This document shows, piece after piece, positions 34,946 to 44,153 of a DNA stretch of 64,000 nucleotides. The DNA comes from a virus, in the IMG/VR virus record IMGVR_UViG_3300034108_001154, positions 62,001-126,000 of that record, one strand, 5' to 3'. Positions within the stretch are counted from its first letter, which is position 1. The number at the start of each line of letters is the position of its first letter. The notes under the pieces are model-generated. The model worked only from the letters and a program-made list of their open reading frames with translations, ran no database searches and was not told the DNA's origin. Made by a program: the position numbers and the translations under genes.

Positions 34946-35634
34946 AATTACCAATAGTAGTGTACACTCACACCGATATGAAGGATGTATGGCCAATGTT
35001 TTTTGGACAATTCAAAAAATATATCAATGGTTATAAAGTGTATGTGGCTGTTAATCAAATAGATACGCAAATACCATCGGATTATATCCAATTGGTATAT
35101 GATGATTCAAAATCATATACAGAGCGCTGGAGACAAATACTTCCACAAATTGAGGAAGATGTTATTATGTTTTTGCATGAGGATATGATATTATTCGATA
35201 CACCTAATTTTGAATTATTAGAAAAGTATTATGGTTATGTTAAAAGTGGAGTAGTTGAGAGTATTAAAATGATATTAGCAGGTGATTCATTTCTTCCATC
35301 AACCATAGATAGTACATTAGTTACCAATCAATACGCAAAGTTTTCAATCCAACCAACACTAGTTAAAAAGGAAATATTTCAAAATTTAGTTAATACTATT
35401 GGTTCGTTAAATATTTGGCAATTTGAAGAAGCTATTATTTCATATGGTCGGGATTTTATGATACGAGTTGGTAGTGAGAAAAAAAGAGGTATGTATCACT
35501 ATGATAGTATTGTTTTCCCTTATATAGCAACTGCTATTAATAAAGGAAAATGGAATATGAGTGAATACCAAAAAGAATTGGATAAAATGTTTAATGAATA
35601 TGGTGTAATGCCATTTGAAAGAGGAATAGTATGA
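34936..35634 (+). CDS. Putative GT-A-like glycosyltransferase
   Basis: The 232-residue protein starts IELPIVVYTHTDM and has IMFLHEDMILFD, a possible DxD-type metal site, near residue 75. The C-terminus resembles other phage sugar proteins. It overlaps both neighbours. No certain family. Confidence 0.5.
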   Translation: MGIELPIVVYTHTDMKDVWPMFFGQFKKYINGYKVYVAVNQIDTQIPSDYIQLVYDDSKSYTERWRQILPQIEEDVIMFLHEDMILFDTPNFELLEKYYGYVKSGVVESIKMILAGDSFLPSTIDSTLVTNQYAKFSIQPTLVKKEIFQNLVNTIGSLNIWQFEEAIISYGRDFMIRVGSEKKRGMYHYDSIVFPYIATAINKGKWNMSEYQKELDKMFNEYGVMPFERGIV

Positions 35635-36998
35635 TAAAATTAATAGTATTTGATTTAGATGGAGTTTTAGTAGAAGCTAAGAATATCCACTTTGATGCAC
35701 TAAATAATGCATTAGGACCTGAATATGAAATAAGTTGGGCTGAACACCTTTCAACTTATGATGGTTTGAAAACAAACCAAAAGTTGAATATGTTGAGTGA
35801 ACAAAAGGGATTACCAACTGAATTACATAAACAAGTATGGGATAAAAAACAAAAGTACACATTACAGATGTTAAAAGAGTTGAAACCAAATCAAACTCTA
35901 CAATCGGTAATGAATGCACTTTCTGAAGATGGATACAAATTAGCAGTTTGTTCTAATTCAATCAGAAAGACAGTTTTGACTGTACTTTCAAAATTGGGAA
36001 TAATGGAGTTTATGGATTTAATTATCTCAAATGAAGATGTTAAGAATTCTAAACCACACCCTGAGATGTATTGGAAAGCAATTTCAATGATGAGTTGTTT
36101 ACCAGAAGAAACTCTAATTGTAGAGGATTCACCTTATGGGTTACTTGCGGCATCTCGTTCCAAATCTCATATTTTGAGAGTTAGAAATCCACAAGAAGTA
36201 ACCTATACGAACATATTTAAAAAATTAACTGAAATACAAATGGGTAAAATAGAAACAACACCTAAATGGGTAGATAAAAAGTTGAATGTATTAATTCCAA
36301 TGGCTGGTGCTGGAAGTAGATTCCAAACTGCTGGTTATACATTCCCAAAACCACTAATTGATGTAGAGGGTAAACCAATGATTCAAGTTGTGGTAGAAAA
36401 TTTGAACATAGATGCAAATTACATATATGTAGTTCAGAAAGCACATAGAGAGCAATATAACTTAGATACCTTACTAAATTTAATTACACCTGGTTGTAAA
36501 GTAGTAGAAGTAGATACATTAACCGAAGGAGCTGCTTGTACGGCATTATTGGCTAAAGAATTTATTGATTCAGAGGCACCACTTTTCTTTGCAAATTCAG
36601 ACCAATTTGTAGAATGGGATTCAAACGAATTCTTTTACAAAATGAATGAGAACGATTGTGATGGTGGAATACCAACATTTAAAGCAACTCACCCAAAATG
36701 GAGTTTTGCTAAGTTAGATGATGATGGATTTGTAACCGAAGTACAAGAGAAAAACCCAATATCTGATTTGGCAACAATTGGTTTTTATTATTGGAAACAT
36801 GGTTCGGATTTTGTGAAATACGCTGAAGAGATGATTGAGCAAGATATTAGAGTGAATGGAGAATTCTATGTTTGTCCTGTTTATAACAACGCAATTAAAG
36901 CTGGATTAAAGGTTAGAACATTCGATGTACCTAAAATGTGGGGATTGGGAACCCCTGAGGATTTAAAATATTATTTAGAAAATTATAAAAATGATTAA
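35631..36998 (+). CDS. HAD phosphatase fused to sugar nucleotidyltransferase
   Basis: The 455-residue protein has an N-terminal HAD domain (about 1-200) with VFDLDGVLVE, CSNSIRK and IVEDSPYGL, then a nucleotidyltransferase domain (about 215-455) starting LIPMAGAGSRFQ with FPKPLIDVEGKPMI and FANSDQF. The first could act on a sugar phosphate, the second attach a nucleotide, so one protein may do two steps toward an activated sugar. Confidence 0.82.
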   Translation: MIKLIVFDLDGVLVEAKNIHFDALNNALGPEYEISWAEHLSTYDGLKTNQKLNMLSEQKGLPTELHKQVWDKKQKYTLQMLKELKPNQTLQSVMNALSEDGYKLAVCSNSIRKTVLTVLSKLGIMEFMDLIISNEDVKNSKPHPEMYWKAISMMSCLPEETLIVEDSPYGLLAASRSKSHILRVRNPQEVTYTNIFKKLTEIQMGKIETTPKWVDKKLNVLIPMAGAGSRFQTAGYTFPKPLIDVEGKPMIQVVVENLNIDANYIYVVQKAHREQYNLDTLLNLITPGCKVVEVDTLTEGAACTALLAKEFIDSEAPLFFANSDQFVEWDSNEFFYKMNENDCDGGIPTFKATHPKWSFAKLDDDGFVTEVQEKNPISDLATIGFYYWKHGSDFVKYAEEMIEQDIRVNGEFYVCPVYNNAIKAGLKVRTFDVPKMWGLGTPEDLKYYLENYKND

Positions 36999-37818
36999 AA
37001 CAGCTACTATAATAACAACTCATAATCCTAAATTTCATCATGCATTTAATTTATTGGAATCCTATATAAAATATGTAGAGAAACCACATGACTTATATTT
37101 TATTTTTACAAATGAAAATGAAATGTTTGATTTTAATTGGAAATCCGAATACAAATATATGGATAATTATAAACCATTAATATTGGATGAATCATTGAGA
37201 GATAAAAAAAGTATTGTTAATGTTAAAAAAATGTTTGCATTACAATCTATAATTAACGATTATGATTATGTTGGTGTATATGATTGTGAATCTGAATTTG
37301 TTAAAAATTGTAACTTAGATACCATATATGAAAATATTGCATCATATGATTATGTAAAGGCTAACGAATCTGAAATTGGAGGTAATATAATAAAGTTAGC
37401 AGCAGGATATATGGGATTGGATACTAATGAAATATTAATAAATCAAACTAAAAATTATTCTCTATATTGGTGGTTTAGTGAAATACCTGTTTATAAAAAA
37501 GAATTGTTTATAGATTTCTATGATTGGTATAAATCATCTGAAAATTTAAATACATTACAATCAGAATATTATGCATTTGATTATTTGGTTTATATAATAT
37601 GGTTAGTTTGTTTTAAAAATTTTAAAATCAAACATATTGAATTACCATTTAAATCCGAAATTTCAGCAGTTGAGGATTTTAGATTAACACAAGAACAAAA
37701 GGATATTGTTAGTAATGAATTTCAATCGTATTGGTCTGTAAATGGTGTAAACCATAAAAAGTATGATAATATAAAATTAATAGTACATTCGGATAATGCT
37801 GGATATATAGATAAATAA
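36991..37818 (+). CDS. Putative glycosyltransferase
   Basis: The 275-residue protein begins TATIITTHNP and has GVYDCESEF near residue 95, which could be a metal-binding motif of a GT-A fold. It is very AT-rich in codon use compared with the replication genes. The family is uncertain. Confidence 0.45.
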   Translation: MIKTATIITTHNPKFHHAFNLLESYIKYVEKPHDLYFIFTNENEMFDFNWKSEYKYMDNYKPLILDESLRDKKSIVNVKKMFALQSIINDYDYVGVYDCESEFVKNCNLDTIYENIASYDYVKANESEIGGNIIKLAAGYMGLDTNEILINQTKNYSLYWWFSEIPVYKKELFIDFYDWYKSSENLNTLQSEYYAFDYLVYIIWLVCFKNFKIKHIELPFKSEISAVEDFRLTQEQKDIVSNEFQSYWSVNGVNHKKYDNIKLIVHSDNAGYIDK

Positions 37819-37828
37819 AAAAATAATA

Positions 37829-39067
37829 ATGACAAATTATCAAAGAGTTACCTTTATTATACCTTGTAGGAATAATTTAAGATTTTTACAACAAGCCGTT
37901 TCATCAATTGAAGAACATTATGGTGATGGGCATGATATTGTGATAATGGATGATGCATCAACTGATGATAGTTGGGAATGGATTGAAAAATATGGTTCGG
38001 ATAAGAATCATATTTTAACTTATAGAAATGGTGGAAAAGATAGAGTTGGGCATACTGTTTTATACGATATAGGTATTCAATTAGCTAGAACACCAATCGT
38101 AACAATATTACATTCAGATATGATTGTAACACCAAACTATGTTGGGAATATGTTGAAACACCTTAAACCAATGAGTGTAGTTTCAGCCACTAGAATCGAA
38201 CCACCATTGCATCCACCTGGTCCTGAAAAATATGTTAAGAATTTTGGAATGGATGTGGATGAGTTTACTGATGCCAAATCCAATTTCTTAAAATTTGTAT
38301 ATGAAGCTGAGTATCTAAATGAGGGTAAAGTTACTAATGGTATCTTTGCACCTTGGATGTTATATAAAGAAGATTTTGTATCTATTGGTGGGCATGATAA
38401 ATTATTTGCACCTATGGAGTTGGAAGATTCTGATATATTTAATAGGTTCCATTTGAATGGGTACCAATTAATTCAGAGTAGAGATGCATTTGTATATCAT
38501 ATGACTTGTAGAGGTAGTAGATTTAAAGATGGTATCGAAATAGAAAAAGAGATACCACTACCAGATGGTACAATATGGTTCAAACCAAAAGACTCTGAAG
38601 AATATTTACAACTAAGAGCAACCAAATTTAGAGAGTGGTGGAGAAAGTGGCATACTGATGTTTTACATGATGATAATATGATGCCAATAGTTCCTAAAAG
38701 ATATTCAACATCATTTATAATTGAAAATTGTAGACCACAACTACTTTCAATATTAGAACCCTGGTGTGATGATATCTATGTAGATTGTGAATTTAACTCA
38801 TATATTATGAATGAAGATTCTAAATCGGAATATATAATATCCGATAAAGTTCATTCAATTGGTAATGATGTTAAAAATAATGTACACATTAAATTTGATG
38901 CTAGTAAATTAACTAATCAACATTTTACTGAATTTATTAAAAAATTACCATTTATTATTGAACAAACTGGGCAATTGGGTACATTCAATTGGGATATATT
39001 TGAAATAAGTATTTTATCTTTAAATACAATTGACATGATTAAACCTCACTTTAAAAACGTATTTTAA
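37829..39067 (+). CDS. GT2 family glycosyltransferase with extra C-terminal domain
   Basis: The 412-residue protein has VTFIIPCRNN, IVIMDDASTDDSWE and ILHSDMIV in the GT2 order, then PMELEDSDIFNRF with the acceptor-side ED. Residues 290-412 form an extra domain I do not recognise. It is followed by a one-base-overlapping GT gene. Confidence 0.82.
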   Translation: MTNYQRVTFIIPCRNNLRFLQQAVSSIEEHYGDGHDIVIMDDASTDDSWEWIEKYGSDKNHILTYRNGGKDRVGHTVLYDIGIQLARTPIVTILHSDMIVTPNYVGNMLKHLKPMSVVSATRIEPPLHPPGPEKYVKNFGMDVDEFTDAKSNFLKFVYEAEYLNEGKVTNGIFAPWMLYKEDFVSIGGHDKLFAPMELEDSDIFNRFHLNGYQLIQSRDAFVYHMTCRGSRFKDGIEIEKEIPLPDGTIWFKPKDSEEYLQLRATKFREWWRKWHTDVLHDDNMMPIVPKRYSTSFIIENCRPQLLSILEPWCDDIYVDCEFNSYIMNEDSKSEYIISDKVHSIGNDVKNNVHIKFDASKLTNQHFTEFIKKLPFIIEQTGQLGTFNWDIFEISILSLNTIDMIKPHFKNVF

Positions 39068-39951
39068 TGAAAAAAAAGACATTAGTATGTATCCATATAA
39101 TGCCATCTGAAATAGAAATGTTTCAAAGGTTTATGGAACAATATAGAAAAGCATTATCGTATTGTAGAGAATATGATGTTACTATAAAAGCAACTTTGAA
39201 TTTAAACCCAAAACTTACGGATTGGGAAAATAGTGAGTTAAAGCAAGATTACTTTATGAATATCTTCAATGCTCAGTTTCAATATAAAGAATTGAAAAAT
39301 ATAAATCAAATTATATTAGATGAATCTATGTGGGGTACAACTCAACAAAAGAGAGAATCTATTAAAATTGATTACTTTGACCAATTTATATTTTGTGATA
39401 CGGATATTGTGATGCATGAACATCAGTTAATATACCAATTACAAGCAGCAGAAAGATTGGAGGGTATGTATATACTTTCACCATCAATTCCAAAGTGGTG
39501 GGATATGAGTTGGGATGGTTTAGTAAGTGATTCAATGAAAAATGCCGAAGCATTTAGTGAAGAAACTATGTTAGGTGCATTTACACAAACTCCAACTAAT
39601 ATGCAACTTAAGAAGTTACCATATATTAAATTTGGATGTGGTATGCATACTCTATATTCTAAATCATTTTGGCAGTTTGTTGGAATACCTGAATCATTTG
39701 GTGGTTATGGACCCGAAGATACTTATGGTATGACAGCTGGTAGAATAGCATTAGAAGCTGGTTATGTAGTGAATCAATACGTTTTAGATGGATTATACAT
39801 TACAGAAGATTATATAAATAGAGTTCCATCATTTGATGGTAAAATTAAAACTATTGACAAAAAATCTGAATTTTACAAAAACGCAGAAGCAATTGGTAGA
39901 GATGAATTGGTGGCATTTGTAGAAAGATTAAAACAAAAAAGTATCACTTAA
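39067..39951 (+). CDS. Glycosyltransferase, last gene of the sugar island
   Basis: The 294-residue protein has FIFCDTDIVMHE (DxD) near residue 110 and GGYGPEDTYGM near residue 216, the C-terminal signature of galactosyltransferase-like GT-A enzymes. It ends the island; a class-2 motif and a holin-like gene follow. Confidence 0.7.
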   Translation: MKKKTLVCIHIMPSEIEMFQRFMEQYRKALSYCREYDVTIKATLNLNPKLTDWENSELKQDYFMNIFNAQFQYKELKNINQIILDESMWGTTQQKRESIKIDYFDQFIFCDTDIVMHEHQLIYQLQAAERLEGMYILSPSIPKWWDMSWDGLVSDSMKNAEAFSEETMLGAFTQTPTNMQLKKLPYIKFGCGMHTLYSKSFWQFVGIPESFGGYGPEDTYGMTAGRIALEAGYVVNQYVLDGLYITEDYINRVPSFDGKIKTIDKKSEFYKNAEAIGRDELVAFVERLKQKSIT

Positions 39952-39961
39952 TCATTAATTT

Positions 39962-39971
39962 GATATTTATA
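39962..39971 (+). promoter_or_regulatory. GATATTTATA motif (possible late promoter)
   Basis: A one-base variant of the TATATTTATA motif, 51 bases before the holin-like gene. No TTTG box lies 20 bases upstream. Confidence 0.35.
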
Positions 39972-40022
39972 CCAAATACGTTTCAGAATTGGTTACATTA
40001 AATCTAATTAAGAAACAAAATT

Positions 40023-40256
40023 ATGGGATTTATCAAAGACATGTTTAAAGACAGTAACGAAATTAACGAAAAAAATGTAGTAGGATTTGCATCATTCGCA
40101 GTAATGGTAATATTCGCATTAGCTGATATCGTAACTGGATTTTTAGGAAAAGACTTAATGGTTCAAGAATTCATTTATAATTCATTCGTAATAATTACGT
40201 TGGGTTCATTTGGAATCGATGGATTACAAAAGTTTGCTGGAAAGAGAGAAGAGTAA
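40023..40256 (+). CDS. Small two-helix membrane protein, holin candidate
   Basis: The 77-residue protein has two likely membrane helices (about 19-41 and 48-66), a charged N-terminus and a basic C-terminal tail, the plan of a class II holin. It forms its own small transcription unit, bounded by a class-2 motif and a strong terminator. Holin identity is inferred; a membrane scaffold is also possible. Confidence 0.5.
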   Translation: MGFIKDMFKDSNEINEKNVVGFASFAVMVIFALADIVTGFLGKDLMVQEFIYNSFVIITLGSFGIDGLQKFAGKREE

Positions 40257-40262
40257 TAACAT

Positions 40263-40287
40263 AAAGCCTCCCAATTGGGGGGCTTTT
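40263..40287 (+). terminator. Rho-independent terminator
   Basis: A ten-pair stem (AAAGCCTCCC with GGGGGGCTTT, one T-G pair) and an AATT loop are followed by T residues. It closes the holin-like unit. Confidence 0.88.
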
Positions 40288-40308
40288 ATTGTTAAATAAA
40301 AATATCTT

Positions 40309-40318
40309 TATATTTATT
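40309..40318 (+). promoter_or_regulatory. TATATTTATT motif (possible late promoter)
   Basis: A one-base variant of TATATTTATA, located 26 bases before the next ATG and directly after a terminator, so some promoter is needed here. Confidence 0.4.
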
Positions 40319-40344
40319 GTAAATGATATAAAAAGGATTAAAGT

Positions 40345-40905
40345 ATGAAATCAGTTGAAAAATACATTGTAGAGAATTATGGGAAAAGAACCGCATCAAA
40401 ATTAATGAGTGAGGGTATTCCTAAATTATTTCTAAAAATTGAAGCAGTTAAGAAACAAATAGAAAAATTAACTGCAGAAAGAAAACAAAAATTTGGTGGA
40501 GCATATGCTGCTAAAGTTAATAGTGAAACGGATGTAAATAAAAGAAATACATTGGTTAAACCAATTTTAGACATCACCAAAAAAATAAATGCACTACACA
40601 AAAATCTTATCGATTTGTATGATATGGAGGAAAGATACATAAAGGATTTAGGTAAAGATGATGAATTGGTAGTTTCCGAAGATACGGATTTAGGTCATCA
40701 GGATGATGAACCGGGTATGTTAAGAGCTGATTTAAGTATTATCGAAAGATATGCTGAAGAATTAGGTGAGATGTTGGCTCAGTTTGATAGTACTGGTGAA
40801 GAAGTTGATTTTCCACATTGGTGGCAAGCTAAGATAGTTAATGCTAAAGAAGATATGATTGCGGCTAAACACTACTTAAGGTCAGAATTAGAAAAAAATA
40901 ATTAA
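40345..40905 (+). CDS. Helical protein, possible virion-internal protein
   Basis: The 186-residue protein is strongly helical. Its start MKSVEKYIVENYG contains a hydrophobic-x-E site like the capsid-targeting sequences in the genes downstream, and LMSEG follows at about 22-26. The C-terminus has a Trp-rich block DFPHWWQAKIVNAKEDM. No enzyme motif. A structural or injected role is inferred. Confidence 0.55.
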   Translation: MKSVEKYIVENYGKRTASKLMSEGIPKLFLKIEAVKKQIEKLTAERKQKFGGAYAAKVNSETDVNKRNTLVKPILDITKKINALHKNLIDLYDMEERYIKDLGKDDELVVSEDTDLGHQDDEPGMLRADLSIIERYAEELGEMLAQFDSTGEEVDFPHWWQAKIVNAKEDMIAAKHYLRSELEKNN

Positions 40906-40917
40906 AAATAACTAACA

Positions 40918-41235
40918 ATGCAATCAGAATCAATTTACGCAGTAATAATAACACTAATAACAGTATTAGGTTCAGCTGGAGCTTGGAGGTTTTATGAGAA
41001 AAAAGCCGAAAGACAGGAAAAGGAAGATGAATTTATTAAACATGATTGCTCTAAGAGAATTGATAGATTGGAACAATTGTTAGAAAGAAGTAGTCAAGAA
41101 AAAGATGAACTTAGGGATAAGATACTAAATCTTACTAGAGATTTGGCAGAATTAACTATTAAAGTTCAATATCTTGAAATGGAAAATAAAAAATTGTTAG
41201 AATTAAATACTCAATTTCTGAAACAAAGCTCCTAA
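40918..41235 (+). CDS. Membrane-anchored coiled-coil protein
   Basis: The 105-residue protein has an N-terminal membrane helix (about 5-22) and then a long charged coiled coil, similar in plan to i-spanin (Rz-like) proteins. Its nearness to the holin-like gene supports a lysis role, but no partner o-spanin was recognised. Confidence 0.55.
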   Translation: MQSESIYAVIITLITVLGSAGAWRFYEKKAERQEKEDEFIKHDCSKRIDRLEQLLERSSQEKDELRDKILNLTRDLAELTIKVQYLEMENKKLLELNTQFLKQSS

Positions 41236-41239
41236 TTTA

Positions 41240-41271
41240 TTAGGATATATCAGAAAAAAATTGTATATTTG
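41240..41271 (+). promoter_or_regulatory. Promoter with ATCA element
   Basis: TTAG (41240-41243), 20 bases with ATCA at positions 6-9, TATATTTG (41264-41271). Confidence 0.75.
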
Positions 41272-41296
41272 TATGTTAACAATCAAACAAGAAAAT

Positions 41297-41827
41297 ATGA
41301 TAGCAAGGAGTTTATTAGTGGAATCTAAGAAGTTAAGAATATTTGATTTTGATGATACATTAGTAAAAACAACATCATTTATATACATAACGCATTCTAA
41401 TGGAAAAAAATCAAAATTAACTCCAGGTCAATACGCTGTTTATAATGAAAAACCTGGTGATGAATTTGATTTTTCTGATTTTCAAAAAGTTCAGAATCCT
41501 CAAGAAATAAAAAAGATTACGAATGTACTTCGTAGAGTAATGGGTAGTAGTGGTGGAGATGGTGTTTACATCCTAACTGCAAGAGCAGCATATCAACCTA
41601 TTAAACAATATCTAAAGGATATTGGTATTAATTCTAATAAAATATTTGTAGTTGCATTAGCATCTAACAACCCGAAAGATAAAGCAGATTGGATAGAAGA
41701 TAAAATCGATAACGAAGGTTATGATGATGTTTACTTTGCGGATGATTCTGAAAAGAATGTAGAGGCAACCAAAGCAATGTTAAGAGGTAAGGATGTTAGA
41801 TGGAGAGTACAACATATAAAACATTAA
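41297..41827 (+). CDS. HAD-type phosphatase with capsid-targeting-like N-terminus
   Basis: I start at the ATG at 41297; earlier in-frame starts (TTG 41261, ATG 41273) lie in or at the promoter. The 176-residue product reads MIARSLLVESKK, then LRIFDFDDTLVKT (HAD motif I), ILTARAAYQP and FADDSEKNVEAT (motif IV). It resembles the phosphatase part of T4 PseT. Its first ten residues match the M-I-x-x-x-L-L-x-E pattern of the family downstream, so it may be packaged and injected. Confidence 0.75.
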   Translation: MIARSLLVESKKLRIFDFDDTLVKTTSFIYITHSNGKKSKLTPGQYAVYNEKPGDEFDFSDFQKVQNPQEIKKITNVLRRVMGSSGGDGVYILTARAAYQPIKQYLKDIGINSNKIFVVALASNNPKDKADWIEDKIDNEGYDDVYFADDSEKNVEATKAMLRGKDVRWRVQHIKH

Positions 41828-41832
41828 AAAGA

Positions 41833-41842
41833 TATATTTATA
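41833..41842 (+). promoter_or_regulatory. TATATTTATA motif (possible late promoter)
   Basis: Exact TATATTTATA, 19 bases before the next ATG, the same distance as at 2142. Confidence 0.4.
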
Positions 41843-41861
41843 AGAATAACAAAGTACAACT

Positions 41862-42143
41862 ATGAAATTAAACTTTAAACTAAAAGGTAATACATATTCA
41901 GCTGAATTTGGTGTACATCCCAACATTAAAGATGGTGGGATTGCTTGTATTGCAAAAACTTCAAAAGATTTGGATGTTTTACAAAATATAATATCTGATT
42001 CAAATGAAGCATTAGTTATTCCAAAGGCATTACAAAGTTATTTGGAATCAAAATTAAAATTACCAATTGATATTGATTTTGATTATAAAGGTGCTGGATA
42101 TGGGTTTAAAATAGATATGTACAGCTTATTAAAGAAATTATAG
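41862..42143 (+). CDS. Hypothetical protein
   Basis: The 93-residue protein is mixed alpha/beta, mildly basic, with no motif I recognise and no capsid-targeting-like start. It lies in the late-looking cluster and is preceded by a class-2 promoter-like motif. Confidence 0.6.
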   Translation: MKLNFKLKGNTYSAEFGVHPNIKDGGIACIAKTSKDLDVLQNIISDSNEALVIPKALQSYLESKLKLPIDIDFDYKGAGYGFKIDMYSLLKKL

Positions 42144-42149
42144 AAGATT

Positions 42150-43337
42150 ATGAAAAAATCAATAAAAGAGGGTTCGATGAGTGATGTAGATTTGATGGCT
42201 AAAGAGGCATCATCATTTAAAGAATTCGTTAAGGAATTTTACAAAGAATTCAAAGACTTCCCTAAAAATAGAGATGCGATGAAATGGTTGGAAGATACCT
42301 ATAAATCAGTTAGTGAAGGTACTGAATCTGATGAATTGGAAAGAGTGGCAGATGCACTTCCTCAAACTGTTGAAGAAATGATTAATGAAATTTCTTTATC
42401 ATCAGCTGGTGTTAGAGATTTTTTAAGAGCGTTGTATCGTAATAACAAAATACTAAAGAAATTAGGATTTTCTAATTTTAAAGGTGCAGTTGATTATATT
42501 AGAAGTAATGGTGGTCGTGATTGGGATGAGTTAAGAGATGAGGCTACTGGATTTGGATTGAAATTTGAATCAATAAACGAAGAAAAACCTGGTCTTTGGG
42601 CAAACATCCGAGCTAAAAGAGCGAGAGGTGAGAAACCTGCACATGGTAATTCTGATGCACATAAAGATGCAGTTAAAGCTGGTAAGAAAATAAATAACGA
42701 AGACCATAGCGGAGACCCATCCGATAAATACGTTGTAAAACCTTGTAAAGACCCAATTGAAAAATGGGCTGTATGGGAAGGTGATATTAGAGTAAAGGGA
42801 TTTGAAACACAACCTGAAGCTCAAGCATTCGCTGATATGAAAAACAAAGAGCAAGGGTTAACTGAAGTAGGTGATGTAATTGATACAATCACTATGGATA
42901 TACCATTGTTTATTAGAACATTGGAATTTGCAAGAGAAGATGCTAAAACTGATATGGATTTGCATGATTTTGCTGAAAGAGCTATTAAGCTTACAAAGGA
43001 AAAGGGTACAATCGATATGAGTTCATATAATGAATTGATTGGTGGTAGTTCTGTAAATGAAGGAGCCGGATGTGGTTGTGGTTGTGGGTGTGGTGGTTCT
43101 AAGTTAACAGAAAACACCGAACCAACTATTATAACCCAATTAAAGGATATAGTTAAGACTAGTTCAAATAAAGTTTTAGTAGACCCAAAGAGTGGTAAAA
43201 AAGTAAGAGTTGATTTGTACTCAGCATCAGCAATAACTAAAGTATATGATGCACTTAAGCAACAATCAAACAAAGATAAATTCGTAAGTACTGGATTAAT
43301 GGGTATGCAATCAATGGCATTTAAATTATTAAAGTAA
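42150..43337 (+). CDS. Multi-part protein with Gly-Cys repeat
   Basis: The 395-residue protein has a helical N-terminal third, a middle segment KYVVKPCKDPIEKWAVWEGD resembling short sequence modules in other phage structural proteins, a helical block DMDLHDFAERAIKL, and a GCGCGCGCGG run near residue 308 that could bind metal or form disulfides. It lies among likely internal or structural proteins and overlaps the next gene by one base. Confidence 0.55.
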   Translation: MKKSIKEGSMSDVDLMAKEASSFKEFVKEFYKEFKDFPKNRDAMKWLEDTYKSVSEGTESDELERVADALPQTVEEMINEISLSSAGVRDFLRALYRNNKILKKLGFSNFKGAVDYIRSNGGRDWDELRDEATGFGLKFESINEEKPGLWANIRAKRARGEKPAHGNSDAHKDAVKAGKKINNEDHSGDPSDKYVVKPCKDPIEKWAVWEGDIRVKGFETQPEAQAFADMKNKEQGLTEVGDVIDTITMDIPLFIRTLEFAREDAKTDMDLHDFAERAIKLTKEKGTIDMSSYNELIGGSSVNEGAGCGCGCGCGGSKLTENTEPTIITQLKDIVKTSSNKVLVDPKSGKKVRVDLYSASAITKVYDALKQQSNKDKFVSTGLMGMQSMAFKLLK

Positions 43338-43861
43338 TGAGCTCATCTAAATTAAAAACCATATTATCGGAAATAGAATGGAAGGGTATGAAAGTTGAGC
43401 TTGGAAAAGTTTATACATTTAAAGATATTCCACCATTCAAAACTCCACAACAAATCAGAGAAGAGGAAGAAGTAGTAACTCAACCTGATAATGATAGAGA
43501 AATGGTAGTTGGTGTAGCTGAAATTGTTTCTATGGTAAGTGATACCGAAAATAGAAAAGAGATAGCTGCTAAAATGATGAAAAAGTTTGATTATGAAAAT
43601 GTAAAATATAATCCAACTGAATTTTTAAAACTAAGTGGAGTTACTGAAAGTATAGATGAGTTAGTTCAAATGTCAATACAAAATGTGGCAACTGATTTAA
43701 TTCCAAGAGATATAGTTAATGTAGTAACACCAGAATCTAAAGAAAGATATACATCATTTGTAAGAGATTTGGTGAGTACATTAAATATGTTTTATAAGAA
43801 ACATGGGGTGGATAGAAGATTTACCGATAGTAATTTCAAATATACAAAATTTTCAAAATAA
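43337..43861 (+). CDS. Protein with capsid-targeting-like N-terminus
   Basis: The 174-residue protein begins SSKLKTILSEIEWKG, in which LKTILSE matches the hydrophobic-x-E prohead protease-type site. The rest is helical and acidic without enzyme motifs. It is the first of three adjacent genes with this kind of start. Confidence 0.58.
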   Translation: MSSSKLKTILSEIEWKGMKVELGKVYTFKDIPPFKTPQQIREEEEVVTQPDNDREMVVGVAEIVSMVSDTENRKEIAAKMMKKFDYENVKYNPTEFLKLSGVTESIDELVQMSIQNVATDLIPRDIVNVVTPESKERYTSFVRDLVSTLNMFYKKHGVDRRFTDSNFKYTKFSK

Positions 43862-43862
43862 T

Positions 43863-44138
43863 ATGATACGATTAAGTAAATTAATAAACGAAGCATCTGT
43901 TGTTGAATTAAGTGAATTAACTCCAATTCAACAAAAGCAAATTAAAGCATTCGAATCAATAATCGGTGGAAAGGCCGAAATGATTTGGGATGGTATACAT
44001 GGTTTTGTAGTTGCTATAAAATTACAAAATTATCATGGTGCATATCGATTTGATGTAGATACTATGAAAAAATTAATAGCAGCAAAAGTTCGTTGGGTTG
44101 AAGAAGATTTGGGTAAACGAGTTAGTATAGGATTTTAA
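43863..44138 (+). CDS. Small protein with capsid-targeting-like N-terminus
   Basis: The ATG at 43863 is chosen: it gives MIRLSKLINEAS, the same start as the next gene, and begins two bases after the previous stop; an earlier in-frame start at 43803 lies inside that gene. The 91-residue product has a compact alpha/beta C-terminal part (EMIWDGIHGFVVAIKL) of unknown function. Confidence 0.6.
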   Translation: MIRLSKLINEASVVELSELTPIQQKQIKAFESIIGGKAEMIWDGIHGFVVAIKLQNYHGAYRFDVDTMKKLIAAKVRWVEEDLGKRVSIGF

Positions 44139-44153
44139 TAACAAAATATAATT

